Shown here in pieces: positions 33,503 to 42,500 of a stretch of 64,000 nt of DNA; position 1 is the first letter of the stretch; the number at the start of each line of letters is the position of its first letter. Both the position numbers and the translations under genes were made by a program. The DNA lies in NCBI RefSeq assembly GCF_900103175.1, contig NZ_FNLF01000002.1, positions 4,292,136 to 4,356,135 of the forward strand, written 5' to 3'. The notes beneath the pieces are model-generated. The model searched no databases and had not been told where the DNA came from. It worked only from the letters and a program-made list of their open reading frames with translations. This DNA is from Tsukamurella pulmonis. Lineage in GTDB: Bacteria; Actinomycetota; Actinomycetes; Mycobacteriales; Mycobacteriaceae.

Positions 33503-34372
33503 ATGCGCGTCGCCACCTGGAATGTGAACTCGGTCAAGCAGCGGCACGGACGACTGCTGGAATGGCTGGACTCGCGCCGGCCGGACGTCGTCTGCCTGCA
33601 GGAACTGAAGATGACCGACGACGCCTTCGCCACCCTCGTCGGACCGGACCTGACCGAGCGCGGCTACGAGTTCGCCACCGCCGGCCAGCCCGCGTGGAAC
33701 GGCTCGGCCGTGCTCTCGAAGGTGGGCCTGCAGGACGTCGTGGTCGGCATCCCCGGCGCCCCCGCCTACGACGGAACCGTCGAGGGCCGGGCCGTCTCCG
33801 CGGTGTGCAACGGCATCCGCGTGCACTCGCTGTACACGCCCAACGGGCGCGAGATCGACTCCGACCACTACGCCTACAAGCTCGAATGGCTGGCCGCGCT
33901 CACCGAGCAGGTCAAGGCCGACTCCGTTCCCCAGCTGGTCTGCGGTGACATGAACATCGCGCCCACCGACGAGGACGTCTTCGATCCGGCGGCGTTCGTC
34001 GGCCACACCCACGTCACGGCGCCCGAGCGCGCGGCGATCGCGGCGCTCGAGGACCTCGGCCTACGGGACGTGGTGCGCGAGCGCTGGCCGCACGAGCAGG
34101 TCTTCTCGTACTGGGACTACCGCGCCGGGATGTTCAGCAAGAACCTGGGCATGCGGATCGACCTCATCCTCGCGAGCGGCGAGGTCGCCGACCGCACCGC
34201 GGCGGCCTGGATCGACCGGCTGGCGCGCAAGGGCAAGGGACCGTCGGATCACGCTCCCGTCATGCTCGACCTGGACACCGCCCCCGACGGTGACATCGGC
34301 CCGATGGTGCCGCCGCCCTCCGCCGGGCGGGTCTCCCCCAAGGGGGCGAAGCTGCCCCAGGCGAAAGACTGA
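33503..34372 (+). CDS. xthA: Exodeoxyribonuclease III
   Basis: 289 residues with all EEP-nuclease motifs: MRVATWNVNSVKQR, CLQELK (metal Glu), YTPNGREI, CGDMNIAPTDEDVFDP (Asp/Asn), WDYRAGMFSKNLGMRIDLIL and SDHAPVMLD (catalytic His). Processes abasic sites and 3' blocks in base excision repair. It starts 59 bases from the divergent crtB gene. The last ~30 residues are a poorly conserved Pro-rich tail. Confidence 0.94.
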   Translation: MRVATWNVNSVKQRHGRLLEWLDSRRPDVVCLQELKMTDDAFATLVGPDLTERGYEFATAGQPAWNGSAVLSKVGLQDVVVGIPGAPAYDGTVEGRAVSAVCNGIRVHSLYTPNGREIDSDHYAYKLEWLAALTEQVKADSVPQLVCGDMNIAPTDEDVFDPAAFVGHTHVTAPERAAIAALEDLGLRDVVRERWPHEQVFSYWDYRAGMFSKNLGMRIDLILASGEVADRTAAAWIDRLARKGKGPSDHAPVMLDLDTAPDGDIGPMVPPPSAGRVSPKGAKLPQAKD

Positions 34373-34437
34373 CGTTTGTTGCAATAGCAACGTCGCACTC
34401 GCTAACCTACGCCGATACCGGGCGAGAGGGAGTGGGC

Positions 34438-35694
34438 GTGGGCGGCATCGGGGAGCAGGGCGGGATCACCCGTCGGACGGCGCTGCGCGCCGCGGGCGTG
34501 GGCGCGGCGGGCGCCGGAGTGGCGGCGTTGGCCGGCACGCTGGGCACCGGCCTCGCCTCGGCGGCGCCGGGGATCCGCGCGGACGGCACGCCCGATCCGC
34601 AACGGACCTGGGACCCCGAGTGCGATCGACTGATGAAGTCGGTGCTCGAACGGGGCGATGCGGCCAAGGTCAACCGTGCGCTCGCGCAGTGGGAGACGAA
34701 CAGTCAGGCCGTGCCCGCCGGGATGCCGGCCGACGTGCGGGACTTCATCGAGGAGGCGCGCAGGCTCCCCGACTGGATCGACTGGCGGTTGATGAAGGGC
34801 GCGGACAAGTTCTACACCTCCCGCAGCCTGTACCTCTCGGTCATCATCGGCTTCTCGGGCGGCGTGATGATGTCGGTGATCCCGCGCGAATCGCAGGCGG
34901 TGTACTGGTCGGCGGGCGGCGCGGACATGAAGGACCGCATCGCCAAGACCTATCGGCTCGTCTACGACCAGATCGCCGTCGGCGCCTACGCTCCGAGCGG
35001 GCGCGCGGCGACGACGGCGGTCAAGGTGCGACTGACCCACAGCGCCGTGCGGCACCTACTGCCGCAGTCGCCGCACTGGCGCCGGGTGAACAAGCAGCCC
35101 ATGCCCATCTCGCAGGCCGACATGATGGTCACCTGGCACTCGCTGGCGACCATGGGCATGCGGATCATGCGCACCTGGGGCGTTCACCTGCCGCAGGACG
35201 AGGTGGACGGCCTGCTGCACTCGTGGCAGGTGAACGGACACATGCTGGGCATCGACGACGCCTACATCCCGTCGAGCTGGGACCAGGCCGAGAAGCAGGC
35301 ACAGGTGGACCTCGATTCGATCATGGGCCCGACACCCGAGGGGGTGAAGATCGCGAGCATGCTGATGGACCTGGGCCGGTCCGTCGACGGCACGATCCTC
35401 TCCCGCCCCGCGCTCGAGGCCTTCACCCGGTACTCGCTGGGCGACAAGCTGACCGACTGGATGCAGCTACCCCGGCAGCCCATCCTGCAGGGGTTGCTGG
35501 AGGCCGGCTGGCCGACGTACGTGGCGATCCGCGAGGGCGTTCTCACGCAGACCGCCATGCCGCCGGAGATCTACCACCAGTTCGATCAGCTCGCCAACAC
35601 CCTGGAGCTCGTGTACCTCGGCGAGTTCCGCCCGATCAACATCGAGATCCCCACCGGCAACAACCCGAATTACGGTAAGCCGCTGTACAAGTGA
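34438..35694 (+). CDS. Tat-exported DUF2236 protein (Lcp/MpaB-like oxygenase)
   Basis: 418 residues. A twin-arginine signal (ITRRTALRAAGVGAAGAGVA, ending ASAAPG) leads a DUF2236 domain with the His-containing motifs KVRLTHSAVRHLL and TWHSLATMGMR. The family includes the latex-clearing protein Lcp, a heme b dioxygenase of polyisoprene, and MpaB-type oxygenases; Tat export and ~400 residues favour the Lcp side. Rubber cleavage itself is unproven. GTG 34438 is chosen since GGGAG ends five bases before it. Confidence 0.8.
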   Translation: MGGIGEQGGITRRTALRAAGVGAAGAGVAALAGTLGTGLASAAPGIRADGTPDPQRTWDPECDRLMKSVLERGDAAKVNRALAQWETNSQAVPAGMPADVRDFIEEARRLPDWIDWRLMKGADKFYTSRSLYLSVIIGFSGGVMMSVIPRESQAVYWSAGGADMKDRIAKTYRLVYDQIAVGAYAPSGRAATTAVKVRLTHSAVRHLLPQSPHWRRVNKQPMPISQADMMVTWHSLATMGMRIMRTWGVHLPQDEVDGLLHSWQVNGHMLGIDDAYIPSSWDQAEKQAQVDLDSIMGPTPEGVKIASMLMDLGRSVDGTILSRPALEAFTRYSLGDKLTDWMQLPRQPILQGLLEAGWPTYVAIREGVLTQTAMPPEIYHQFDQLANTLELVYLGEFRPINIEIPTGNNPNYGKPLYK

Positions 35695-35706
35695 TCGCGC
35701 CGGTCG

Positions 35707-36201
35707 CTACTCCTCCGTGCTGAGCACCTCGGCGACGAAGCCGTTCACCCGGCGCCGCAGGTCGGCGAGATTCTGCTCACGGATCTGCTCGACGTCGGTG
35801 CCCTTGTGGAACGCGGGCGGCAGTTTGCGCGCGTTCGCGGCGCACCGGAAGTCCTCGCACACGAGGACGCCGAGGGTGTCGCCCTTGCGGCCGGCGGGGC
35901 CACCGCGTCGCACCGAGTACAACACCGCCTGGCTGGTGATGTTGACGTCGCGGCACCAGGTGCACATGGCCTTCGCCTTGGGCTTGGTCTCGGCCTGGGT
36001 GAGCAGGATCGTCACCAGCCCGTCCTCGGTGGGCACGGCGACGTAGGCGCGGCGCGGGATCTTCTTGTCGCGCCAGCCGACGAACTCGAGGTTCGGGAAG
36101 TCGAGGTCGTCGAAGTCCGGCGGGAACGTGACCCGCTTGACCTCGCTCTTGGTGGCGCCGCGGAAAGCGTCGATGATCTGCTGCTGGGATACGGGATCCA
36201 T
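35707..36201 (-). CDS. FBP zinc-finger protein (FusB/EF-G-binding C-domain type)
   Basis: 164 residues. Treble-clef zinc site formed by Cys80, Cys83 (CTWC) and Cys115, Cys120 (CEDFRC), with VLYSVRRGGPAGRKGDTLGV between them, matching the FBP/EF-G-binding family (PF16571, recalled). The fold is shared with FusB-type proteins that release EF-G from ribosomes in fusidic acid resistance; the actinobacterial members are not known to confer resistance. Single gene, convergent with the Tat-exported oxygenase. Confidence 0.82.
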   Translation of the reverse strand: MDPVSQQQIIDAFRGATKSEVKRVTFPPDFDDLDFPNLEFVGWRDKKIPRRAYVAVPTEDGLVTILLTQAETKPKAKAMCTWCRDVNITSQAVLYSVRRGGPAGRKGDTLGVLVCEDFRCAANARKLPPAFHKGTDVEQIREQNLADLRRRVNGFVAEVLSTEE

Positions 36202-36612
36202 GAGGTGAACCGTCTTTCAGGAGCCCCGCGATCGGACGCGGGGTGTGGAGTGTGAGGGCAGAGCGACGCAGCCGGTCCGGTGGATCGGCTGCGGGGCGGG
36301 GGTCATCTGCCGTGGCGCAGGGCGCCGGACACTCCTCCTCGGTTCATGCGGCCCACCCTACGCGCCCGGTCCGGTCCGAAACCAGGCGTTTTTCGGGTCA
36401 GGATCGATATGGCACGGCCTGAGCCGGAATTCACCCGGTTTCGAAACGGCGCGCGAGCTCGGCCCAGGTCGCCTCGGGCGTCGGTGAACGACGTTCGTCG
36501 TGCAACACGGGCGCCGCGCCCATTGACCGCGCCTGGGCCACGACCTAATGTGACCGACGAGTCATATCCGCGCGGGCACACGGCCCGAGCCGGGAGCAGC
36601 ACAGGGGGGCAC
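36202..36612. other. Divergent intergenic region with a family A palindrome
   Basis: No convincing gene in these ~410 bases. It carries a GCAGCCG...CGGCTGC hairpin near 36270-36294 and the decayed palindrome at 36377-36443. Confidence 0.55.
36377..36443. repeat. Degenerate palindrome, family A, copy 3
   Basis: 26-base arms (36377-36402, 36418-36443; outer ends CGAAACC and GGTTTCG) with six mismatches. It shares TCAGGATCGATATG with the copy at 2725-2793. Unlike the others it lies between divergent genes. Confidence 0.7.
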
Positions 36613-37281
36613 GTGCGAGCGTCGATGACACCCGGCCGCTCGGGCAGCCGCGGAATGCCTCGCCCGATCCGCGCTGCGGCAATACTCGAGGCCGCCGCAC
36701 AGGAGTTCGGTGCGGTCGGGTACGCGCAGGCGCAGCTGACCGCCATCGCCGCGCGCGCCGGCGTATCGAAAGCGCTGGTGCTGGCGTACTTCTGCTCCAA
36801 GGAGAAGCTGTACGTCGCGTGCGTGGAGAAGGCCGGCCCGATCGTCTTCGACGCCGTCGCCGCAGCGACTGCCGCCCCCGCACCGTCGACCCCGGGAGTC
36901 TCGCTGTTCAGCCGATCGGCGAGCGCGGTCCTGACCTCGCTGTTCACCGCCCTGGAGGGCCGAACCGGCTACTGGGCACTGTTGTACGACCGGACACTCC
37001 CCGCCGGCATCGGGAGGGAATCGGCTCGCGCACAACGACACCGGCTGCGGGATCAGTCCTCGCGCACCGTCGCCGACGTGCTGCGCACCGCCGGGCTCAC
37101 TGACCCCGGCGACAGCGCCGCCGCCGTCCTCATCTGGGAGTCGATGGTCTCGGCGGCCATGCACTGGTGGCGCCTGAACCCCGCACTGTCCGCGGCGGAG
37201 GTCTCCGCCACCGCCGGCCGCATCCTCACCGCCTTCTCGTTCCCGGCCCCACCGATCGCTCTCGAAACGGAGACGCCATGA
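36613..37281 (+). CDS. TetR-family regulator
   Basis: 222 residues from GTG 36613 (AGGGGGG just upstream); an ATG at 36625 is an alternative. N-terminal HTH: AAILEAAAQEFGAVGYAQAQ, LTAIAARAGVSKALVLAYFC and SKEKLYVACVEKAG. The C-terminal ligand domain is variable. Its stop overlaps the start of the following gene (ATGA), so it sits in the same operon as its probable target. Confidence 0.85.
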   Translation: MRASMTPGRSGSRGMPRPIRAAAILEAAAQEFGAVGYAQAQLTAIAARAGVSKALVLAYFCSKEKLYVACVEKAGPIVFDAVAAATAAPAPSTPGVSLFSRSASAVLTSLFTALEGRTGYWALLYDRTLPAGIGRESARAQRHRLRDQSSRTVADVLRTAGLTDPGDSAAAVLIWESMVSAAMHWWRLNPALSAAEVSATAGRILTAFSFPAPPIALETETP

Positions 37282-38324
37282 GCCGCCTCGTGTCCACCCT
37301 GCTGTCCCGCGCCGTCGTTGACACCGCTCTGCCGCTGCTCGACAGCCGTATCGCGGCGTCGCGGCGGCCGTTCGAGCAGGCGGAGATCCTGCGCCCGCAC
37401 ACGACGTCGAAGGTGTGGTCCACCACGCACTTCGGCGTCTTCGTGCCCGATCTGCCCGAGCCCTATCGCTACGTGAACACGATGACGCTGATCGGCGCGG
37501 CGGGGGCTGAGCTCTTCGACCAGGATCACCTGGCCGCCACCGACGCCCGCGACACCACCACCGTGCTCTCCTCCACCGCGTACGGCGATCAGCACTTCTA
37601 CCGCGCCTACGACGCCTCGACCGAATGCTCATTCGCCGCAGACGGTTCCGCGTTGCGTTGGGGCGACGAGCTGGCTATCGACGTGGACCTGCCCCGGGTG
37701 ACGGTGCGCGGCCGCTACCCGGGATTCGACGTCGACCTGGAACTGGAAGTCGAGGAACAGGTCTCGTACTTCGTCAAGACTCCGGTCTACGACCACCTCA
37801 GCCTGCTCGCGCCGTACACCGGCACCGTCGACGGTGACCGGGTCGAGGGCGTGGGCACGTTCGAGTACGCGCGGATCCGCAGCCACCAGGCGCTCTCCCG
37901 CCGGCCCGTGCCCGGCCCGCTCAAGCTGCCGATCGACTTCTTCACGTACCAGATCATCGACATCGATCCGCAGACGCAGATCCTGCTCACCGACGTCCGC
38001 GCGCGCGGCCGCACCGCCTGCCGTCTCGCGCACGTGCGCCGCCTCGGCGAGCCGGCGGAGGTCTACGAGGACGTGCGGATGGAGGTGCTCGAATCGCGCG
38101 AGCTCGTCGACGACCGGGGCCGCGCGATGACGGTGCCCGTCCTGCTCCGGTGGACGGTCCGCGACGGCGACGCCGAGGTGCTGACCATCGACGGTTCCGT
38201 CGACAGCCCGCTGCGGTACGGCCACGGGCGCGGCTACGTGGGCGCGTACACCTACATCGGCAGCTACCGCGACGAGCCCGTCGCCGGCAGCGCGTACCTG
38301 GAGTGGATCGACACCCGGGGCTGA
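37278..38324 (+). CDS. Conserved protein of unknown function (DUF6670-like)
   Basis: 348 residues, mostly beta-strand in appearance, without signal peptide or membrane segments. Recurrent features are HFGVFVPDLPEPYRYVNTM, an RYPGFDVDLELEVEEQVSYF segment and GYVGAYTYIGSYRDEPVAG at the end. The pattern (paired half-domains of beta-strands) recalls lipocalin-like AttH/CrtC proteins and a DUF6670-type family, but the assignment is from memory and weak. Translationally coupled to the TetR regulator. Confidence 0.7.
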   Translation: MSRLVSTLLSRAVVDTALPLLDSRIAASRRPFEQAEILRPHTTSKVWSTTHFGVFVPDLPEPYRYVNTMTLIGAAGAELFDQDHLAATDARDTTTVLSSTAYGDQHFYRAYDASTECSFAADGSALRWGDELAIDVDLPRVTVRGRYPGFDVDLELEVEEQVSYFVKTPVYDHLSLLAPYTGTVDGDRVEGVGTFEYARIRSHQALSRRPVPGPLKLPIDFFTYQIIDIDPQTQILLTDVRARGRTACRLAHVRRLGEPAEVYEDVRMEVLESRELVDDRGRAMTVPVLLRWTVRDGDAEVLTIDGSVDSPLRYGHGRGYVGAYTYIGSYRDEPVAGSAYLEWIDTRG

Positions 38325-38334
38325 CCGTCGCCGG

Positions 38335-38748
38335 TCAGCGTCCCGGCGGACCCCAGTCCCGGCCGCCGCAGTAGGAGTCGAAGGACGAGGCGTTCCAGAG
38401 CTGGAGCGCCAGGGTGCCGCCGAGGAGGAGCGCCAGCATCGCGGCGCCGAACAGCCGCATCCTCCGCGTCGACCCGTACACGAGTCCCGCCCCCGCAGCG
38501 CCGCCGAGGATCACGGAGCAGCCCAGCCAGAGCAGGCCGACGACGTTGATCCCGATCCGGCCGCTGACGCCGACCCCGATGCCGCAGACGTCGATCGCGA
38601 CGAGGTGCATGCGGCCCCACGACCAGTACCCGACCGCGCCACCCCCGACGAGCACCGCGCAGAAACCCACCAGCCGCGCGCCGTTGCCGGCGAACTCTCG
38701 GCCGCGCGAGCTCGTGCGCGGGACGGGCTCCTGCGGGACAGTCGACAT
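38335..38748 (-). CDS. Small polytopic membrane protein
   Basis: 137 residues with three hydrophobic helices (about 26-46, 62-86, 97-116) and short polar ends; two cysteines near the C-terminus (SYCGGRDW) and one in the middle. No family recognised. It lies convergent to the preceding gene with ten bases between the stops and has no obvious partner. Confidence 0.7.
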   Translation of the reverse strand: MSTVPQEPVPRTSSRGREFAGNGARLVGFCAVLVGGGAVGYWSWGRMHLVAIDVCGIGVGVSGRIGINVVGLLWLGCSVILGGAAGAGLVYGSTRRMRLFGAAMLALLLGGTLALQLWNASSFDSYCGGRDWGPPGR

Positions 38749-38791
38749 ACCACCAATGTAGCGAAGTGCACGCGCGAATCGATTGAGTGGA

Positions 38792-39367
38792 TCAGCGGCG
38801 GCGGGCGATGTCCAGGGCGGCCTTGGGGCGGGAGAGCACGTACTCGCGGGCGAGGTTGCGGACCCAGGCGCGACGGGTGCAGCCGCACTCGGCGCGGACG
38901 GCGTCGGCGTCGAGCCCGAGGTGGCGGGCGAGGGCGGCGGCCCGTCGGGCATGGAAGCCCTGGGAGACGAGCAGGACGCGCCCCACACCGAACTCGTCGC
39001 GCGCGCGCAGGCAGGAGAGGTAGGTGTCGAAGCCGGCACCGTCGGTGAGCAGGGAGGAATCCGGCACGCCCCGCCCGCGGAGCCACGCCGTCATGACGGC
39101 GATCTCGTCGCCGGACGTGCCGCCCGCGTTGCCGGAGACGAGGATCTTCTCGACCTTCCCCAGTCGCAGGAGCTGCAGGGATGCCTCGAGCCGGCCCTCG
39201 ACGAAGGAGCCCGGGCGGCCGCCTCGCACCGACGCACCGAAGGCGATCGCCACGGGCGCGGGCGGTGCCGTCGCGGGCGAGTACAGGGGGCCGGCGCCCG
39301 TGATGCCCGTCACGACGGAGCGCAGCCGCGAGGCGGAGCGCGCGTGCGCGGGGGCGAGGGAACGCAT
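38792..39367 (-). CDS. YdcF/ElyC-type DUF218 protein
   Basis: 191 residues. DUF218 pattern: VAIAFGASVRGGRPGSFVEG, then KILVSGNAGGTSGDE, SSLLTDGAGFDTYLSCLRAR and RVLLVSQGFHARRAAAL. Members such as SanA/ElyC act in envelope integrity and vancomycin tolerance and usually have an N-terminal membrane helix, which is very short or absent here. ATG 39367 has AAGG seven bases upstream. Confidence 0.82.
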   Translation of the reverse strand: MRSLAPAHARSASRLRSVVTGITGAGPLYSPATAPPAPVAIAFGASVRGGRPGSFVEGRLEASLQLLRLGKVEKILVSGNAGGTSGDEIAVMTAWLRGRGVPDSSLLTDGAGFDTYLSCLRARDEFGVGRVLLVSQGFHARRAAALARHLGLDADAVRAECGCTRRAWVRNLAREYVLSRPKAALDIARRR

Positions 39368-39461
39368 GAACACACCTTACCCAGCAGGTAGTTAGGTGAA
39401 CCTTCGCGCGAAGGCCCCCTGATCCGCGATCTACCGTTATGCCAGACGCAGTGGTTTCGCA

Positions 39462-39487
39462 CTCATGTTACTGGCGAGTAACATGAG
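39462..39487. promoter_or_regulatory. Perfect 11+11 palindromic operator upstream of etfD
   Basis: CTCATGTTACT (39462-39472), GGCG, AGTAACATGAG (39477-39487): perfect symmetry, ending 36 bases before the etfD start. The shape is that of a TetR/GntR operator rather than a terminator (short AT-rich arms, no T run). Confidence 0.8.
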
Positions 39488-39523
39488 TGGCTACCCAGCC
39501 CGCGAGGCAGAAAGGTGCACGAC

Positions 39524-42500
39524 GTGGACCAGACATTGATGGCCGCCGCCGAGTCCGACATCACCCCGCTGAACATCACCCTCGGCACGATCGGCGCGGT
39601 CGCATTCGCGCTGGGCTGGGCGATCTTCTTCCGCGGTGCACTCCGCATGGTGCGGATCATCGCGCAGGGTCAGTCCGCCAAGGACCGGTGGCTCCCCTTC
39701 ATCCCCCGCGCCGCGGAGGTCGTGGTCGAGTTCCTCGCCCACACCAAGATGATCAAGAACCGGACCGTGGGCATCGCCCACTGGTTCGTCATGGTCGGCT
39801 TCCTCGCGGGCGCGATCCTCTGGTTCGAGGCGCTGCCGCAGACCTTCGACCCCGCCTTCCACTGGCCGGTCATCGGCTCCTGGCCGGTCTACCACCTGAT
39901 GGACGAGCTGCTCGGCATCGGCACCGTGGTCGGCATCACCGTGCTCATCGTGATCCGTCAGATCAAGCACCCGCGCAACCCCGCGCTGTTCTCGCGCTTC
40001 GCCGGCAGCAAGTTCCTGCCCGCGTACACCATCGAGGCCATCGTCTTCTTCGAGGGCATCGGCATGATCATGGTGAAGGCCGGCAAGATCGCCACCTACG
40101 GCGAGTCCGACCCCGTCACCGACTTCTTCACCCGCCAGGTCGCGACGCTGCTCCCCGCGAGCCCCACGATGGTCACGATCTTCGCCTTCATCAAGCTGAT
40201 GTCGGGCGTCATGTTCCTCATCCTGGTGGGCAGCAACCTCACCTGGGGCGTCGCGTGGCACCGCTTCTCGGCCTTCTTCAACATCTACTTCAAGCGCGAG
40301 CTGGGCAGCCGCCGCGCGCTGGGCGCCGCCAAGGAGATGGTCTCCAACGGCAAGGCGCTGACCATGGAGAACACCGACCCCGACGTCGACAACCTCGGCG
40401 CCGGCAAGATCGAGGACTTCTCCTGGAAGGGCTGGCTGGACTTCACGACCTGCACCGAGTGCGGTCGCTGCCAGAGCCAGTGCCCCGCCTGGAACACCGG
40501 CAAGCCGCTGAGCCCGAAGCTGCTCATCATGGGCCTGCGCGATCACGGTTACGCCAAGGCGCCGTACCTGCTGGCCGGCGGCCGCACCGACCCGGCGGGC
40601 GAGGAGATCGGCCTCGTCGGCAAGGACGGCGAGATCGACCAGGCCAAGCTGGACAAGATCCCCGCCGAGGCCCGCGCCGAGGCCGAGCGCTCGCTCGTCG
40701 GCCCCGCGGGTGAGGACGGCGCCCTGGGCGGCGTCATCGACCCCGAGGTGCTGTGGTCCTGCACCACCTGTGGTGCGTGCGTGGAGCAGTGCCCCGTCGA
40801 CATCGAGCACGTCGACCACATCGTCGATATGCGCCGCTACCAGGTGCTCATCGAGTCGGAGTTCCCGCACGAGCTCGCGGGCCTGTTCAAGAACCTCGAG
40901 AACAAGGGCAACCCCTGGGGCCAGAGCGCCAGCCAGCGCACCGCCTGGATCGACGAGATGGACATCGAGATCCCGGTCTACGGCCAGGACGTCGAGACGT
41001 TCGAGGGCTTCGAGTACCTGTTCTGGGTCGGCTGCGCCGGCGCCTTCGAGGACCGCGCGAAGAAGACCACCAAGGCCGTCGCCGAGCTGCTCGACGTGGC
41101 CGCTGTGAACTTCCTGGTCCTGGGCCAGGGCGAGACCTGTACCGGTGACTCCGCCCGTCGCGCGGGCAACGAGTTCCTGTTCCAGATGCTGGCGCAGCAG
41201 AACATCGAGCAGCTCGACGAGGTCTTCGACGGCGTGCCCGCCAAGCAGCGCAAGATCGTCGTGACCTGTGCCCACTGCTTCAACGCGCTCGGCAACGAGT
41301 ACCCGCAGGTCGGCGGCCAGTACGAGGTCGTGCACCACACGCAGCTGCTCAACAAGCTGGTCCGCGAGAAGCGGCTCGTGCCCGTCGCGCCCCCGTCGGA
41401 GGACGTGACCTACCACGACCCCTGCTACCTCGGCCGGCACAACCAGGTCTACGAGGCCCCGCGAGAGCTGATCGGCGCGTCGGGCGCCACGCTCAAGGAG
41501 ATGCCGCGGCACCTCGAGCGGTCCATGTGCTGTGGCGCCGGTGGCGCGCGCATGTGGATGGAGGAGCAGCTCGGTAAGCGCATCAACATCGACCGCGTCG
41601 ACGAGGCCCTGAACACGCTCTCCGGCACCGCCGAGGCCACCCCGAAGAAGATCGCGACCGGCTGCCCGTTCTGCCGCGTCATGCTCTCCGACGGCGTGAC
41701 CGCCCAGACCGCCGACGACGAGGCCTCCGCGCCCGAGGTCGTCGACGTCGCGCAGATGCTGCTCGAGTCCGTCAAGCGCGGGCTGCCCGAGGGCATCGTC
41801 GTCGGCAACCCGAACCGCAAGGTCTCCGACGGTGCCACCGCGCTCGCGGAGGCGCCCGCCGAGGCTCCCGCGTCGGCTCCGGCCGCCGCGCCCGCGGCAT
41901 CGGCTCCCTCCGCTCCGGCGGAGAAGAAGGAGGCGAAGCCCGCGGTCGGCCTCGGCCTGGCCGGCGGCGGCAAGCGCCCCGGTGGCCCGAAGAAGCCCGG
42001 TGCCGCGAAGCCCGCTGCTCCGGCTGCCGAGTCTCCTGCGGCCGAGACCCCCGCGGCGGAGGCGCCGGCGGCGCCCGCCAAGCCCGCGGTCGGGCTGGGC
42101 CTCGCCGGCGGCGCCAAGCGCCCCGGTGGCCCGAAGAAGCCGGGTGGCGCCAAGCCCGCGGCTCCGGCCGAGGCCGAGGCGGCTCCCGCGGCCGAGGCTC
42201 CCGCTGCCGAGGCTCCGGCCGCGCCCGCCAAGCCCGCGGTCGGCCTGGGTCTGGCGGGTGGCGCGAAGCGCCCGGGTGCGAAGAAGCCCGGCGCGCCGAA
42301 GCCCGCTGCTGCCGCTCCCGCCGCCCCGGCCGCCGAGACTGCTGCTCCGGCGGAGGCTCCGGCCTCTGCTCCGGCAGAGTCGGCTCCCGCAGAGGACCGG
42401 ACCGTGACCGCGGCGGGTGAGTCCAAGGCCGCAGGCTTCGGCATCGCCGCCGGTGCCAAGCGCCCCGGCCCGAAGAAGCCCGGCGCACCCAAGGCCGCGC

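Noticed and set aside
39377-39406. GTTAGGTGAACCTTCG as an IdeR/DtxR iron box
   Set aside because: Only half of the 19-base consensus matches; the other half is not symmetrical enough to support the call.
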